A DNA stretch of 23,099 nucleotides from DRPN01 sp964383915 (GTDB lineage Bacteria; Bacteroidota; Bacteroidia; Bacteroidales; VadinHA17), in NCBI GenBank assembly GCA_964383915.1, contig CAYLJE010000028.1, positions 1-23,099 on the forward strand, written 5' to 3'. The notes under the pieces were generated by a model. That model saw nothing but the letters and a program-made list of their open reading frames with translations. It was not told where the DNA came from and searched no databases. This document shows, piece after piece, positions 15,895 through 23,099 of this stretch. Both the position numbers and the translations under genes were made by a program. Each line of letters starts with the position of its first letter. Position 1 is the stretch's first letter.

Positions 15895-16910
15895 TGTCAT
15901 TAAAGGTTAAAGAAAAAATCTCTCTACAGGAATACAATACTTTTCATGTTCCTGTTACTGCACGTTTTCTTGTTACCGTAGATTCTGCTGAAGATAGTAA
16001 GCAACTAATCTCCCATCCCTTTTTAAATACAGAACCCCGCTTCATCCTCGGTGGTGGAAGTAACATTCTGTTTACACAGAATTTTCCGGGTATCGTTTTA
16101 CTCAACAGGATCGAGGGTATCAGGAAGAGAAAGGAAACGAACAACGAAGTTGTTATTGAAGCGGGTTCAGGGATGCAGTGGGATGATCTTGTAAAATACT
16201 GCGTTGATAACAGCTATTATGGGGCAGAAAATCTCTCTCTGATCCCGGGGACAGTGGGAGCAGCAGCAGTACAAAATATCGGAGCATATGGAGCAGATGC
16301 TTCCGGAATCATTGACAGCATAACAGGCATAGATTTGAGTCTGGGAAAAGAACAGCACCTGAGAAATCATGATTGTCGCTTTGGATACCGCACCAGTATC
16401 TTTAAAACCTCGCTGGCAAACTTTTTCTTTATTACCTCCGTAAAATTTCGTTTGTCAAAAATACCGGAGATCAACCTATCCTTTCCGCAACTGGCCAAAG
16501 AAGCAAAAAAACTTCACCATCCAGACATTCATACTATCCGTAATCTGGTTATCAGAATACGCCGGAACAAATTACCTGATCCGGACAAAACGGGCAATGC
16601 AGGGAGTTTCTTCAAAAATCCCATATTGACAATGGAACAATGGGAAAAGATCAGTAACACATATCCCGCCATTCCTCATTATCCCATGCCGGAAAAGCAG
16701 GTAAAAATCCCTGCTGCCTGGCTGATCGAACAATGCGGCTGGAAAGGAAAACAATCCGGAAGATGTGGAACCTGGCCTCAGCAGCCACTGGTTATCATTA
16801 ACATAGACAATGCTTCAGGAAAAGAAATTCTTTCTTTCTCCAAACAGATACAGGAAAGTGTAAAAAAGAAATTCGATATTTTTATGGAACCGGAAGTTTT
16901 AATTATGTAA
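15894..16910 (+). CDS. murB: UDP-N-acetylenolpyruvoylglucosamine reductase MurB
   Basis: FAD-dependent cytoplasmic enzyme of peptidoglycan synthesis that reduces UDP-GlcNAc-enolpyruvate to UDP-MurNAc with NADPH. From the ATG at 15894 it has 338 residues, the size of type I MurB as in E. coli. Motifs: NTFHV (15-19), the FAD loop LGGGSNIL (52-59), GAENLSLIPGTVGAAAVQNIGAYG (110-133), GYRTS with R166, GNAGSFFKNP with the proton-donor serine S238, AAWLIEQCGWKG (274-285) and the C-terminal MEPEV with E332. The ATG is preferred over the in-frame TTG at 15885 because the three extra codons belong to the junction with the ggt remnant. It is the last gene of the exbB unit as now arranged, and is closed by a terminator. 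Confidence 0.96.
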   Translation: MSLKVKEKISLQEYNTFHVPVTARFLVTVDSAEDSKQLISHPFLNTEPRFILGGGSNILFTQNFPGIVLLNRIEGIRKRKETNNEVVIEAGSGMQWDDLVKYCVDNSYYGAENLSLIPGTVGAAAVQNIGAYGADASGIIDSITGIDLSLGKEQHLRNHDCRFGYRTSIFKTSLANFFFITSVKFRLSKIPEINLSFPQLAKEAKKLHHPDIHTIRNLVIRIRRNKLPDPDKTGNAGSFFKNPILTMEQWEKISNTYPAIPHYPMPEKQVKIPAAWLIEQCGWKGKQSGRCGTWPQQPLVIINIDNASGKEILSFSKQIQESVKKKFDIFMEPEVLIM

Positions 16911-16954
16911 CCCGGCGACTATCACCCGGAAGGCCCGGCTATGGAATCTTTAAT

Positions 16955-16976
16955 AGGAATCATTGGATTCCTTTTT
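16955..16976 (+). terminator. Rho-independent terminator after murB
   Basis: Stem AGGAATC (16955-16961) with GATTCCT (16966-16972), loop ATTG, followed by a run of five T residues. It has a T run only in the plus direction, so it serves murB rather than the convergent phosphohexomutase gene. Confidence 0.7.
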
Positions 16977-16983
16977 CCAGTGT

Positions 16984-18402
16984 TTAACCCGGAATATCTT
17001 TCGACACTGAATCAAAGCCGGCTTTCATGATGGTATCCACACGTTCCCTGGATTCAGCTTCGGCATACAGACGTAATACCGGTTCGGTACCGGAGGAACG
17101 GATCATCAGCCACTCATGGTCATTAAAGAAATACTTATAACCGTCAAATTCCACAGCATGAGATACCGGAAAATCTCCGAAATGTTCAAAGCCCTCTTCC
17201 CTGCATCGTTTCATAACACGCTGTATTTGTTCGGGAGACATCCTGAAATCCACCCGGTTACAAAAGAAAGGTCCCGCTAATGCCTCTACCTCTTTAAGCA
17301 ACTCCCGGATTCCTTTACCCGTTTCTTTCATAAACTGTAAAATCTCCAATCCCGTCCATATCCCGTCCCTCTCAGGAATATGGGAAATCACTGAGATACC
17401 CCCGGACTCTTCTCCTCCCACAAGCACTTCTTCTCTTTGCATGATGGAAGATATTTCATTAAACCCACTAGGCACACGTTGAACCTCCAGCCCATAATGA
17501 GCAGAGAGCTTCTCAATCTTTACGGTGGAAGAAAATCCGGTTACCACTTTTCCTTTGCGTTTCTTATACCCGGCCAGATAATGAATCAACAATAGGATAA
17601 TATGATGAGCATCAATATAATTCCCCTCCGGATCAATCAGGGCAAGCCGGTCTGCGTCACCGTCCACGGCAATTCCCAGGTCTGTATTCTCATCATTTTT
17701 AATAGCCTCAGAAAATTCCATCAGATGAGAAGGAACCGGTTCGGGAGGCATGTTACAAAACGTAGGATTTACTTCACAATGGAAAAGCTTTGCTTCCGGG
17801 AAAAGACGGGAAAATATCCTTTGTCCCGAACCATACATAGCATCAAAAGCAATCTTCAACCCGGCATCCTGCATCGCCTTCACATCAAAATGTTTACGTA
17901 CATATTCCAGATACAGGTGCTCCAGGTCCGTATAAACGATCGTATCTTCAGAAAGCCGGGCATCCCAGCTGATAGCATCCAGACTAACCTCATTGGCTTC
18001 CGGGATAAGTCCTTCGATGATCCTTGTTTTCTGACTGTCCAGCGGACCTCCGTATAGGCTTTTCAGTTTGATGCCATTGTATTCGGGAGGATTATGACTG
18101 GCTGTAATCATTACCCCAGCCTGGGCGTTCAGGGCAATAATACCATAGGAAACCATGGGGGTGGTCACAAAATCAGGGGATAGATAAACCCTGATGCCTC
18201 TAAGTGACAACACTTTGGCAACAGTTTCGGCAAACATCTTTCCTCCAAAACGACAATCATACCCAACCACTACCCCTGCTTGTCCAAATTTATTAAGGAC
18301 CCATTTTGACAGTGCAACAGCCACACGCGCTACATTGTCAACCGTAAATTCGGCTGCAATAACATCCCTCCATCCATCTGTACCAAACCTAATATTCCCC
18401 AT
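16984..18402 (-). CDS. Phosphoglucomutase/phosphomannomutase family protein
   Basis: Cytoplasmic alpha-D-phosphohexomutase of 472 residues that interconverts the 1- and 6-phosphates of a hexose, supplying sugar nucleotides or glycogen/glucose metabolism. Four family landmarks are intact: TASHNP with the phosphoserine S102 (100-105), the Mg-binding DGDAD (247-251), the sugar-binding GGEESGG loop (about 328-334), and the phosphate-binding RSSGTEP near the C terminus. Length and N terminus (IRFGTDGWR) resemble bacterial phosphoglucomutase/phosphomannomutase proteins. The substrate (glucose, mannose or glucosamine) cannot be separated by motif alone, although the GTDGWR beginning is less like GlmM. 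It follows mltG on the same strand with an 81-base gap and no obvious terminator, so cotranscription is possible. Confidence 0.93.
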   Translation of the reverse strand: MGNIRFGTDGWRDVIAAEFTVDNVARVAVALSKWVLNKFGQAGVVVGYDCRFGGKMFAETVAKVLSLRGIRVYLSPDFVTTPMVSYGIIALNAQAGVMITASHNPPEYNGIKLKSLYGGPLDSQKTRIIEGLIPEANEVSLDAISWDARLSEDTIVYTDLEHLYLEYVRKHFDVKAMQDAGLKIAFDAMYGSGQRIFSRLFPEAKLFHCEVNPTFCNMPPEPVPSHLMEFSEAIKNDENTDLGIAVDGDADRLALIDPEGNYIDAHHIILLLIHYLAGYKKRKGKVVTGFSSTVKIEKLSAHYGLEVQRVPSGFNEISSIMQREEVLVGGEESGGISVISHIPERDGIWTGLEILQFMKETGKGIRELLKEVEALAGPFFCNRVDFRMSPEQIQRVMKRCREEGFEHFGDFPVSHAVEFDGYKYFFNDHEWLMIRSSGTEPVLRLYAEAESRERVDTIMKAGFDSVSKDIPG

Positions 18403-18483
18403 GGAAATGTTTTGAACAAAAATTAAATATACCTTTTTTTCATTTCATATCAATTTTTTCACCCGCTTTTTAATGCGCTTTCG

Positions 18484-19503
18484 TCACCGGTAAATACGCT
18501 TTTTGTTCAAAGCCCTGCGGTATGTCCTGGCATATCTGTTATGTTCGGCCAGGGTCCTGGAGAAATGATGATATCCCGAGAAATCCGCTTTTGCACAAAA
18601 ATAAATATAAGGATGCCTCTCCGCATGCAAAACAGCCTCTATGGACGTCTTTGAAGGAATACGTATTGGTCCGGGAGGCAAACCCGCATGCCGGTAAGTA
18701 TTATAAGGAGAATCAATTTTCAAATCTTTTGTAATAATCCGTTGTCTGTCAAAATCATGAAGAACAAATTTAATGGTTGGATCGGCCTGTAAACGGATCC
18801 CTTTGTTCAGTCGGTTCAGATAAACACCTGCAATTTCAGGCATTTCATCTGTATGAGAAGACTCTTCTTCTACTATGGATGCCAGTGTCATTACCTTCAT
18901 AGGGGTCAGACCCAGTCTCTGTGCAGCTTCCAAACGTCCCCGGCTCCAGAATTTTTTGTATTCACTGTACATCCGCTTCACAAAACGCTCAGCAGGGGTA
19001 TTCCAGTAAAACTGGTAAGTATCCGGGATAAAAAGTGCAATGACCGTAGCTGTATCCATACCATATCCGGCCACAAAGGATGGATTTGAAAGCAGATGAA
19101 CCAAACCGGCTGAATCAACTTCCAACTGATGACTTACTACCCCTGCCAACTGCTCTTTGGTACGGATGTTATGAATGATTACATTTACCGGTTGCTGGAG
19201 ACCTGCCCGCAACATATTGATTAATTTACTGTTGTTCATCCCTCCCCGGACTATATATCTCCCGGGACGAATAGCTTTCTGATAATGTTTCTGCCGTGCC
19301 AGCAATTTAAATGTACCGGGATGACGTAAAATACTGTCGCGTGCCAGGATATCCATGACCCCACGAAAATCCGTACCGGAAGGAATTATCACTACCTGGC
19401 TCTTTCCTTTCTGAAAGGATACATTTGGCATCCATAGTACATCAGCTAACGCCAAAAAAATCAAAATAACCAGAAGAAACAGTATGATAATGAGTTTTCT
19501 CAA
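18484..19503 (-). CDS. mltG: Endolytic peptidoglycan transglycosylase MltG
   Basis: Inner-membrane lytic transglycosylase (YceG family) of 339 residues that cuts nascent glycan strands and is thought to set their length. It has one N-terminal membrane helix (about 4-22), a LysM-like/extended region, and the YceG catalytic domain. The catalytic glutamate is E212 in ASIVEEES; other family blocks are FIPDTYQFYW (158-167), GVYLNRL..G..LQADPT (226-243), and the conserved SPYNTY....LPPGPI (265-280). The start ATG gives a basic residue followed by the helix, as expected. A TAATTTTG sequence lies 36-43 bases upstream. Its neighbour murB, across the phosphohexomutase gene, is also a cell-wall gene, but on the other strand. 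Confidence 0.95.
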   Translation of the reverse strand: MRKLIIILFLLVILIFLALADVLWMPNVSFQKGKSQVVIIPSGTDFRGVMDILARDSILRHPGTFKLLARQKHYQKAIRPGRYIVRGGMNNSKLINMLRAGLQQPVNVIIHNIRTKEQLAGVVSHQLEVDSAGLVHLLSNPSFVAGYGMDTATVIALFIPDTYQFYWNTPAERFVKRMYSEYKKFWSRGRLEAAQRLGLTPMKVMTLASIVEEESSHTDEMPEIAGVYLNRLNKGIRLQADPTIKFVLHDFDRQRIITKDLKIDSPYNTYRHAGLPPGPIRIPSKTSIEAVLHAERHPYIYFCAKADFSGYHHFSRTLAEHNRYARTYRRALNKKRIYR

Positions 19504-19538
19504 AATAAAATTGATTTTTGTTCTATTTAATAAACGGT

Positions 19539-19546
19539 CAAAATTA
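19539..19546 (-). promoter_or_regulatory. Possible -7 element of mltG
   Basis: TAATTTTG on the minus strand matches TAnnTTTG exactly and would place transcription about 30 bases upstream of the mltG ATG. There is no TTTG at the -33 distance, so support is weak. Confidence 0.25.
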
Positions 19547-19670
19547 AAATTATTTTTTTTCTTTCTCTTTTTTCTTAACTTGCTTAGCTGATTTTAAATA
19601 TATTTTAACAACGATAAGATATTTTATTGAATTCGGGAAACGCGGCTTTGGCCTTGCAAATTCTTAGACA

Positions 19671-20192
19671 ATGCATGATACTCTGGAGATACTGAAATAT
19701 ACCCTGCCTGCCCTGGTTGTGTTTCTGGCAGTTTACCTCGTTTTGGCACGTATGTTTAAATCCCAGGAAAACCAACAGAAAATGGAGGTAGTCCTTGAAA
19801 ACCAGCGGTTGATCACACCCGTGAAACTACAGGCTTATGAACGGCTTATTCTTTTTTTGGAACGGATCTCACTGGAGTCCCTGATCATGCGCGTAAACCG
19901 TCCCGGGATGACCGTGCAACAACTGCACCACGAGATGCTGGCTTCCATACGGTCGGAGTATGAACACAATCTCTCCCAGCAGTTATATATTTCCCCCGCT
20001 GCCTGGGAAGTAGTTAAGAATGCCAGGGCAAACATGCTGAAATTAATCAATATAACATCCGGAAAATTCAAGCCTGAAGATTCGGCACTTAACTATAGCA
20101 AGAGTCTCATGGAAGAACTTATCGAAGTGGAAAAACAACCCACTCAGGCAGCCATAGATTTTCTCAAAGCAGAAGTAGCCAGGGTATTCTAA
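19671..20192 (+). CDS. Small membrane-anchored Bacteroidota protein (DUF7935-like)
   Basis: A 173-residue protein that I recognise only as a conserved Bacteroidota family of unknown function (it resembles what is labelled DUF7935). Residues 10-28 form a single hydrophobic helix near the N terminus, followed by a mainly helical, charged cytoplasmic domain. Features include LITPVKLQAYERLILFLERIS (47-67) and MTVQQLHHEMLASIRSEYEHNLSQQLY (79-105). In the window it is divergent from mltG (167 bases between starts) and convergent with htpG, with which it shares a terminator. Nothing in it suggests an enzyme; a scaffold or envelope role is speculation. Confidence 0.75.
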   Translation: MHDTLEILKYTLPALVVFLAVYLVLARMFKSQENQQKMEVVLENQRLITPVKLQAYERLILFLERISLESLIMRVNRPGMTVQQLHHEMLASIRSEYEHNLSQQLYISPAAWEVVKNARANMLKLINITSGKFKPEDSALNYSKSLMEELIEVEKQPTQAAIDFLKAEVARVF

Positions 20193-20323
20193 CCCTTAAA
20201 AAATGGGTATCTCTATCCATCTGGTTCTCGGTTTTTTAATCTTGTATCTTTTAAACGATCATTACTCCCTTCGCCTCGTGAAATCATTTACCAGGTTTCA
20301 CTACTCCATTACACCACTACTTT

Positions 20324-20361
20324 AAAAAAAGCCGGAGGTACAAAACCCTCCGGCTTTTTTT
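20324..20361. terminator. Bidirectional terminator between DUF7935-like gene and htpG
   Basis: Stem GCCGGAGG (20331-20338) with CCTCCGGC (20347-20354), preceded by seven A residues and followed by seven T residues, extendable to a 15-base stem. It works in both directions and lies between two convergent genes. Confidence 0.93.
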
Positions 20362-20377
20362 GCCTTTCATCCTGGGA

Positions 20378-22423
20378 TTACAGAAGCTCAATGCTCCGTT
20401 TCACAAAAGCATTCAGTTTTTTGCCCCGCAGCATATTATTCGCCAGCAAGGCCAGATCCATCAACTGGTGAACCACTTTGCTCTTTTCAGAATAGCTCCG
20501 CAGGATTTCTTTCCGTTTGTCGTCAAACTCACTGATTTTCTTCTCCAGTTCACTAAGCCGGTCTTTATCCTGTTGCGGAATTTCCTCTTCTTTTTTGTCC
20601 TTATTACTTATTTCCAGTACTTTTTTGTCTTTCTTCAAAGGATTTATTTTCTCCCGTATCTTGGAAATCCTGGCAGTTGTTTTCTTTGTTTTGTCCTCCA
20701 TCACTTTGACAACCAGGGGGTGATTGGTATTAATCACCAGGTTGTAGCTGTCAGGGAAATTCCCAAACATGCCGGCCTCCCCGCCAAGTGCCGACATATC
20801 CTTCATCCTGCGCATGAATTCCGATTGCGTAATCATTACCGGACTGTCATTCTCTCCCAGGCTCTCAAAGACAACCATAAACTTCTCCCGCTCTGGCAAA
20901 GTACTCAGAAAAACCTCTTTCAGATCTTCTTTTTGCTCTTCCGACAGGTTTGATTTTTTCACATCCTCTTTTTCAATCAACTTCTCAATTACGTCCGCAT
21001 CTACCCGGACAAAGCGGCTGTCCTTAAACTTGGTTTCCAGATGATTCAGGAAATGAACATCCAGTTGTCCGTCCATCAGCAGCACATCGTAGCCTTTCGA
21101 CCGGGCACTATCGATGAAAGAATATTGCTCATCCTTTTCCGTTGCATACAGATAGATCAGCGTTTTGTGCTTATCCGTCTGATTGTCCTTTATCAGGTTC
21201 CGGTATTCCTCAAAGGTAAAATACTGACCTTCCGTATTCTTCAGCAGAGCAAATTTTTCAGCACGTTCATAAAATTTATCATCTGTCATCATACCGTACT
21301 CGATGAACAGCTTCAGATCATCCCACTTTTTCTCAAACTCTTTTCGATCCTTTTTAAAGATATCCTGCAAACGGTCAGCTACTTTCTTCATAATATGGCT
21401 GGATATTTTCTTCACATTTGAATCGCTCTGCAGGTAACTTCTCGAAACATTCAGCGGAATATCCGGCGAATCCAGCACCCCATGTAAAAGTGTCAAAAAT
21501 TCAGGTACAATTCCTTCTACCGAATCGGTAACAAAAACCTGGTTACTGTATAGCTGAATCTTATTTTTCTGTATTTCAAACTGACTCTTGATCTTCGGAA
21601 AATACAGGATCCCTGTCAGCGTAAAAGGATAATCTACATTCAGATGGATATAAAACAACGGGGCCTCCTGGGTTGGATATAATTCTTTATAAAAATTAAT
21701 GTAATCGTCATGTTTCAAATCCGCCGGTTTCTTTGTCCAAATGGGATGCGTATTATTAATAATCTTTTCTTTACCGGTCTCTGTCATTTTCCCGTCTTTC
21801 CATTCTTTTTCTTTGCCAAAGGAAATCTCTATTGGGAGGTAACGGCAATATTTATTCAGGATCCCCTCAATACGACTTTCTTCCATAAATTCTTTCGACT
21901 CATCGTCAATATACAAGATAACATCCGTCCCCCGCTCTTTTTTATCCACTTCTTCTATCGTAAACTCCGGTGTTCCGTCGCACGTCCATTTTACTGCTTT
22001 GCCATCTGTTTGATATGATTCTGTAACGATTTCAACCTTCTTTGACACCATGAACGTAGCATAAAAACCCAAGCCAAAATGTCCGATGATGGCATTGGCA
22101 TCTTTTTTATATTTCTCCAGAAATTCTTCTGCACTGGACAATGCAATCTGGTTGATATACTTATCAATCTCTTCAGCTGTCATACCGATGCCCCGGTCGG
22201 AAACAGTCAATGTTTTTTTCTTTTGATCAAGGGTTACCCGAATTGTCAGGTCCCCCAGTTCCCCTTTATAATCTCCAACCGAAGAAAGCGTCTTCAATTT
22301 CAGAGTGGCATCTACTGCATTGGAGATCATCTCCCTTAGGAATATCTCATGATCCGAGTAAAGGAACTTTTTAATAATCGGAAAAATATTATCCGTTGTA
22401 ACATTAATTTGACCTTTCTGCAT
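20378..22423 (-). CDS. htpG: Molecular chaperone HtpG (Hsp90)
   Basis: Cytoplasmic ATP-dependent chaperone of the Hsp90 family, 681 residues, normal for the Bacteroidota form. The N-terminal GHKL ATPase has LREMISNAVDA (29-39) with catalytic E31 and Mg-binding N35, DRGIGM (76-81), and the lid motif GHFGLGFY (114-121). The middle domain contains VSRSYLQSD, with the conserved arginine that reaches the ATP gamma-phosphate. The C-terminal dimerisation domain ends in a long helical region. The start MQKGQINVTTDNIFP is the usual family beginning. It is monocistronic in this view, with a terminator downstream. Upstream lie a sigma-54-type promoter and a dyad, which points to activator-dependent, perhaps stress-linked, transcription. 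Confidence 0.98.
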   Translation of the reverse strand: MQKGQINVTTDNIFPIIKKFLYSDHEIFLREMISNAVDATLKLKTLSSVGDYKGELGDLTIRVTLDQKKKTLTVSDRGIGMTAEEIDKYINQIALSSAEEFLEKYKKDANAIIGHFGLGFYATFMVSKKVEIVTESYQTDGKAVKWTCDGTPEFTIEEVDKKERGTDVILYIDDESKEFMEESRIEGILNKYCRYLPIEISFGKEKEWKDGKMTETGKEKIINNTHPIWTKKPADLKHDDYINFYKELYPTQEAPLFYIHLNVDYPFTLTGILYFPKIKSQFEIQKNKIQLYSNQVFVTDSVEGIVPEFLTLLHGVLDSPDIPLNVSRSYLQSDSNVKKISSHIMKKVADRLQDIFKKDRKEFEKKWDDLKLFIEYGMMTDDKFYERAEKFALLKNTEGQYFTFEEYRNLIKDNQTDKHKTLIYLYATEKDEQYSFIDSARSKGYDVLLMDGQLDVHFLNHLETKFKDSRFVRVDADVIEKLIEKEDVKKSNLSEEQKEDLKEVFLSTLPEREKFMVVFESLGENDSPVMITQSEFMRRMKDMSALGGEAGMFGNFPDSYNLVINTNHPLVVKVMEDKTKKTTARISKIREKINPLKKDKKVLEISNKDKKEEEIPQQDKDRLSELEKKISEFDDKRKEILRSYSEKSKVVHQLMDLALLANNMLRGKKLNAFVKRSIELL

Positions 22424-22474
22424 ATCTTTTCTTTTTTAATTTAACCTTTTCTGATTTTATTACGTCGGGATTTA

Positions 22475-22490
22475 AGCAAATCACATGCCA
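22475..22490 (-). promoter_or_regulatory. Sigma-54 (RpoN) type promoter of htpG
   Basis: On the minus strand TGGCATGTGATTTGCT fits the -24/-12 consensus TGGCAY-R-N4-TTGCW, with GG and GC separated by exactly 10 bases. Transcription would start near 22464, leaving a leader of about 40 bases before the htpG ATG. No TTTG-N20-TAnnTTTG housekeeping element is seen in this gap. Confidence 0.6.
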
Positions 22491-22501
22491 GAACAAACAG
22501 G

Positions 22502-22516
22502 CTGACATTCCGTCAG
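22502..22516. promoter_or_regulatory. Dyad CTGAC-N5-GTCAG upstream of htpG
   Basis: Perfect inverted repeat CTGAC (22502-22506) and GTCAG (22512-22516), 11 bases upstream of the -24 box. Such a dyad is a candidate binding site for an enhancer-binding activator or a stress regulator. The short distance to the promoter is unusual for a sigma-54 activator site. Confidence 0.45.
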
Positions 22517-22601
22517 AAATTTCATTCTAGCCCTCCGGGACAAAAAGAAGAATGAATATCGATTAACGATTTGAGATTTCAGATTGGGGTTTGGTAATTG
22601 G

Positions 22602-22646
22602 AAATTATTCGCCCGGACGGACGACTCCGGTTCGGACGAGGAATTT
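22602..22646. repeat. Imperfect palindrome 1 (REP-like)
   Basis: Arms 22602-22620 and 22628-22646 are complementary at 14 of 19 positions around a 7-base loop (AAATTATTCGCCCGGACGG against CGGTTCGGACGAGGAATTT). No T run follows. Confidence 0.4.
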
Positions 22647-22732
22647 GTTTATTGAGTATTGGAATTTTTACAGGCCAGCCTGACTTCAGGTTTACTTGCG
22701 GAATGAGTTGATACCCCCCCGGTCCCCTATCT

Positions 22733-22778
22733 CCTTCCACACTTTCAGGATCCCGGCGGGACACTGAAAGGTGGAAGG
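22733..22778. repeat. Palindrome 2, long strong hairpin (REP-like)
   Basis: CCTTCCAC-a-CTTTCAG-ga-TCCCG-g-CGGGA-ca-CTGAAAG-GTGGAAGG: three stacked perfect stems of 8, 7 and 5 base pairs over 46 bases. It lacks a T run in both directions, so it is more like a repetitive extragenic palindrome than a terminator. Confidence 0.65.
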
Positions 22779-22789
22779 GCATAGACAAC

Positions 22790-22816
22790 CTGCCAGTGTG
22801 CGAAGCATCCTGGCAG
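22790..22816. repeat. Palindrome 3
   Basis: Perfect 7-base inverted repeat CTGCCAG (22790-22796) and CTGGCAG (22810-22816), with a 13-base spacer. Confidence 0.4.
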
Positions 22817-22841
22817 TGTTGCCGGAAAAACAAGCATCCCT

Positions 22842-22874
22842 GCCTGCCTATGGTAGATATACCATCAGGCAGGC
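22842..22874. repeat. Palindrome 4 (CCTGCC/GGCAGG hairpin)
   Basis: GCCTGCCT-ATGGTA (22842-22855), loop GATA, TACCAT-c-AGGCAGGC (22860-22874): a 14-base-pair stem with one bulged base and no adjacent T run. Confidence 0.55.
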
Positions 22875-22946
22875 GGGCAGAAGCCCCGAGGAATTCTTTA
22901 GATTAAAAAATGATAAGATACTATAACCCCCATACTAAAAAAACCT

Positions 22947-23099
22947 GTGTTATATGCAGAGTCATTTGATGAAAGATTTATCAAACTTCGCTTGGAGTAT
23001 ATATTTATATATAGATTATTTAATACTTCCATACCTAAAGAAACAATAAAGAAATTTCTTAAAACGAACGATCCTCGAGGCAGAGCCATAGAGGTATTT
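22947..23099 (+). CDS. Possible 5' end of a gene running off the right edge
   Basis: An open frame of 51 codons reaches the last base of the window. It reads from a GTG (or an upstream codon back to about 22914) and continues ...FDERFIKLRLEYIF...KETIKKFLKTNDPRGR..., which has the mixed charged/hydrophobic composition of a real helical protein. The opposite strand is also open but reads less like protein. I do not recognise the family, and the start is uncertain. Confidence 0.25.
   Translation, partial: MLYAESFDERFIKLRLEYIFIYRLFNTSIPKETIKKFLKTNDPRGRAIEVF

Larger units (their letters stand above)
22517..22946. other. Gene-free stretch with clustered palindromes
   Basis: About 430 bases with no credible gene on either strand. 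It contains simple T/G-rich text (22561-22600), then four successive imperfect palindromes listed separately. The open frame on the minus strand across 22579-22833 has no recognisable domain and its sequence is dictated by the palindromes. Confidence 0.6.

Noticed and set aside
20290..20322. CTACTCCATTACACCACTAC direct repeats before the htpG terminator
   Set aside because: Degenerate low-complexity text with no consistent unit or associated gene.
20360..20953. 197-codon open frame antisense to htpG, beginning beside its terminator
   Set aside because: Phe/His/Gln-rich reading of the htpG complement; htpG is unequivocal on the other strand.
22579..22833. 84-codon open frame on the minus strand
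   Set aside because: It spans the palindromic repeats, and its sequence (SRRDPESVEG) is a by-product of them; no domain or start signal supports it.
22602..22874. Palindrome cluster as a CRISPR array
   Set aside because: The four units differ in sequence and spacing, with no identical repeat and no regular spacers.
22898..23089. 63-codon open frame on the minus strand at the right edge
   Set aside because: It is antisense to the more protein-like plus-strand frame and has no recognisable features.

Overview
The window reads as a chromosomal stretch from a member of the Bacteroidota, most likely the order Bacteroidales. The evidence is the sugar porter, APS-type CysH, NhaD, TamB, TsaD and HtpG sequences, all of which look like Bacteroidota family members. 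Several upstream regions also carry the Bacteroidota housekeeping promoter form (TTTG, about 20 bases, TAnnTTTG). No tRNA, rRNA, CRISPR array or intact transposase is visible, and most of the window is ordinary core genome.

Layout from left to right. Positions 141-3729 hold three minus-strand genes: a flavo-diiron protein (O2/NO detoxification), a sugar:H+ symporter that begins with TTG, and an APS reductase (cysH). Diverging from cysH is a plus-strand pair (3854-5561): a CPBP/CAAX-protease-like membrane protein and an NAD-dependent epimerase 7 bases behind it. A 146-base palindromic MITE-like element (5610-5755) lies between that pair and a minus-strand tsaD-siaC unit. Its flanking duplication contains the siaC stop codon. 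tsaD is divergent from a 4.5-kb tamB, followed by nhaD (Na+/H+ antiporter) with a clear terminator.

Positions 13346-16910 form one compact plus-strand unit: exbB, exbD and tonB (energy transduction to the outer membrane), a wrecked gamma-glutamyltranspeptidase gene, and murB (peptidoglycan precursor synthesis), closed by a terminator. On the minus strand follow mltG and a phosphohexomutase gene (16984-19503). Then come a small membrane-anchored Bacteroidota protein on the plus strand, a strong bidirectional terminator, and htpG (Hsp90) on the minus strand. The last 670 bases have no recognisable complete gene. They hold a sigma-54-type promoter and an adjacent dyad in front of htpG, then a cluster of imperfect palindromes of REP type, and possibly the first codons of a gene that runs off the right edge.

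No wholly new multi-gene system is evident. The points most worth following are the sigma-54-type control of htpG, the MITE inserted at the siaC stop codon, the in-frame internal deletion in ggt that seems to have used a 9-base GYD-coding microhomology, the orphan siaC with a hairpin over its ribosome-binding region, and the CPBP-epimerase pair whose protease motif lacks the first glutamate.
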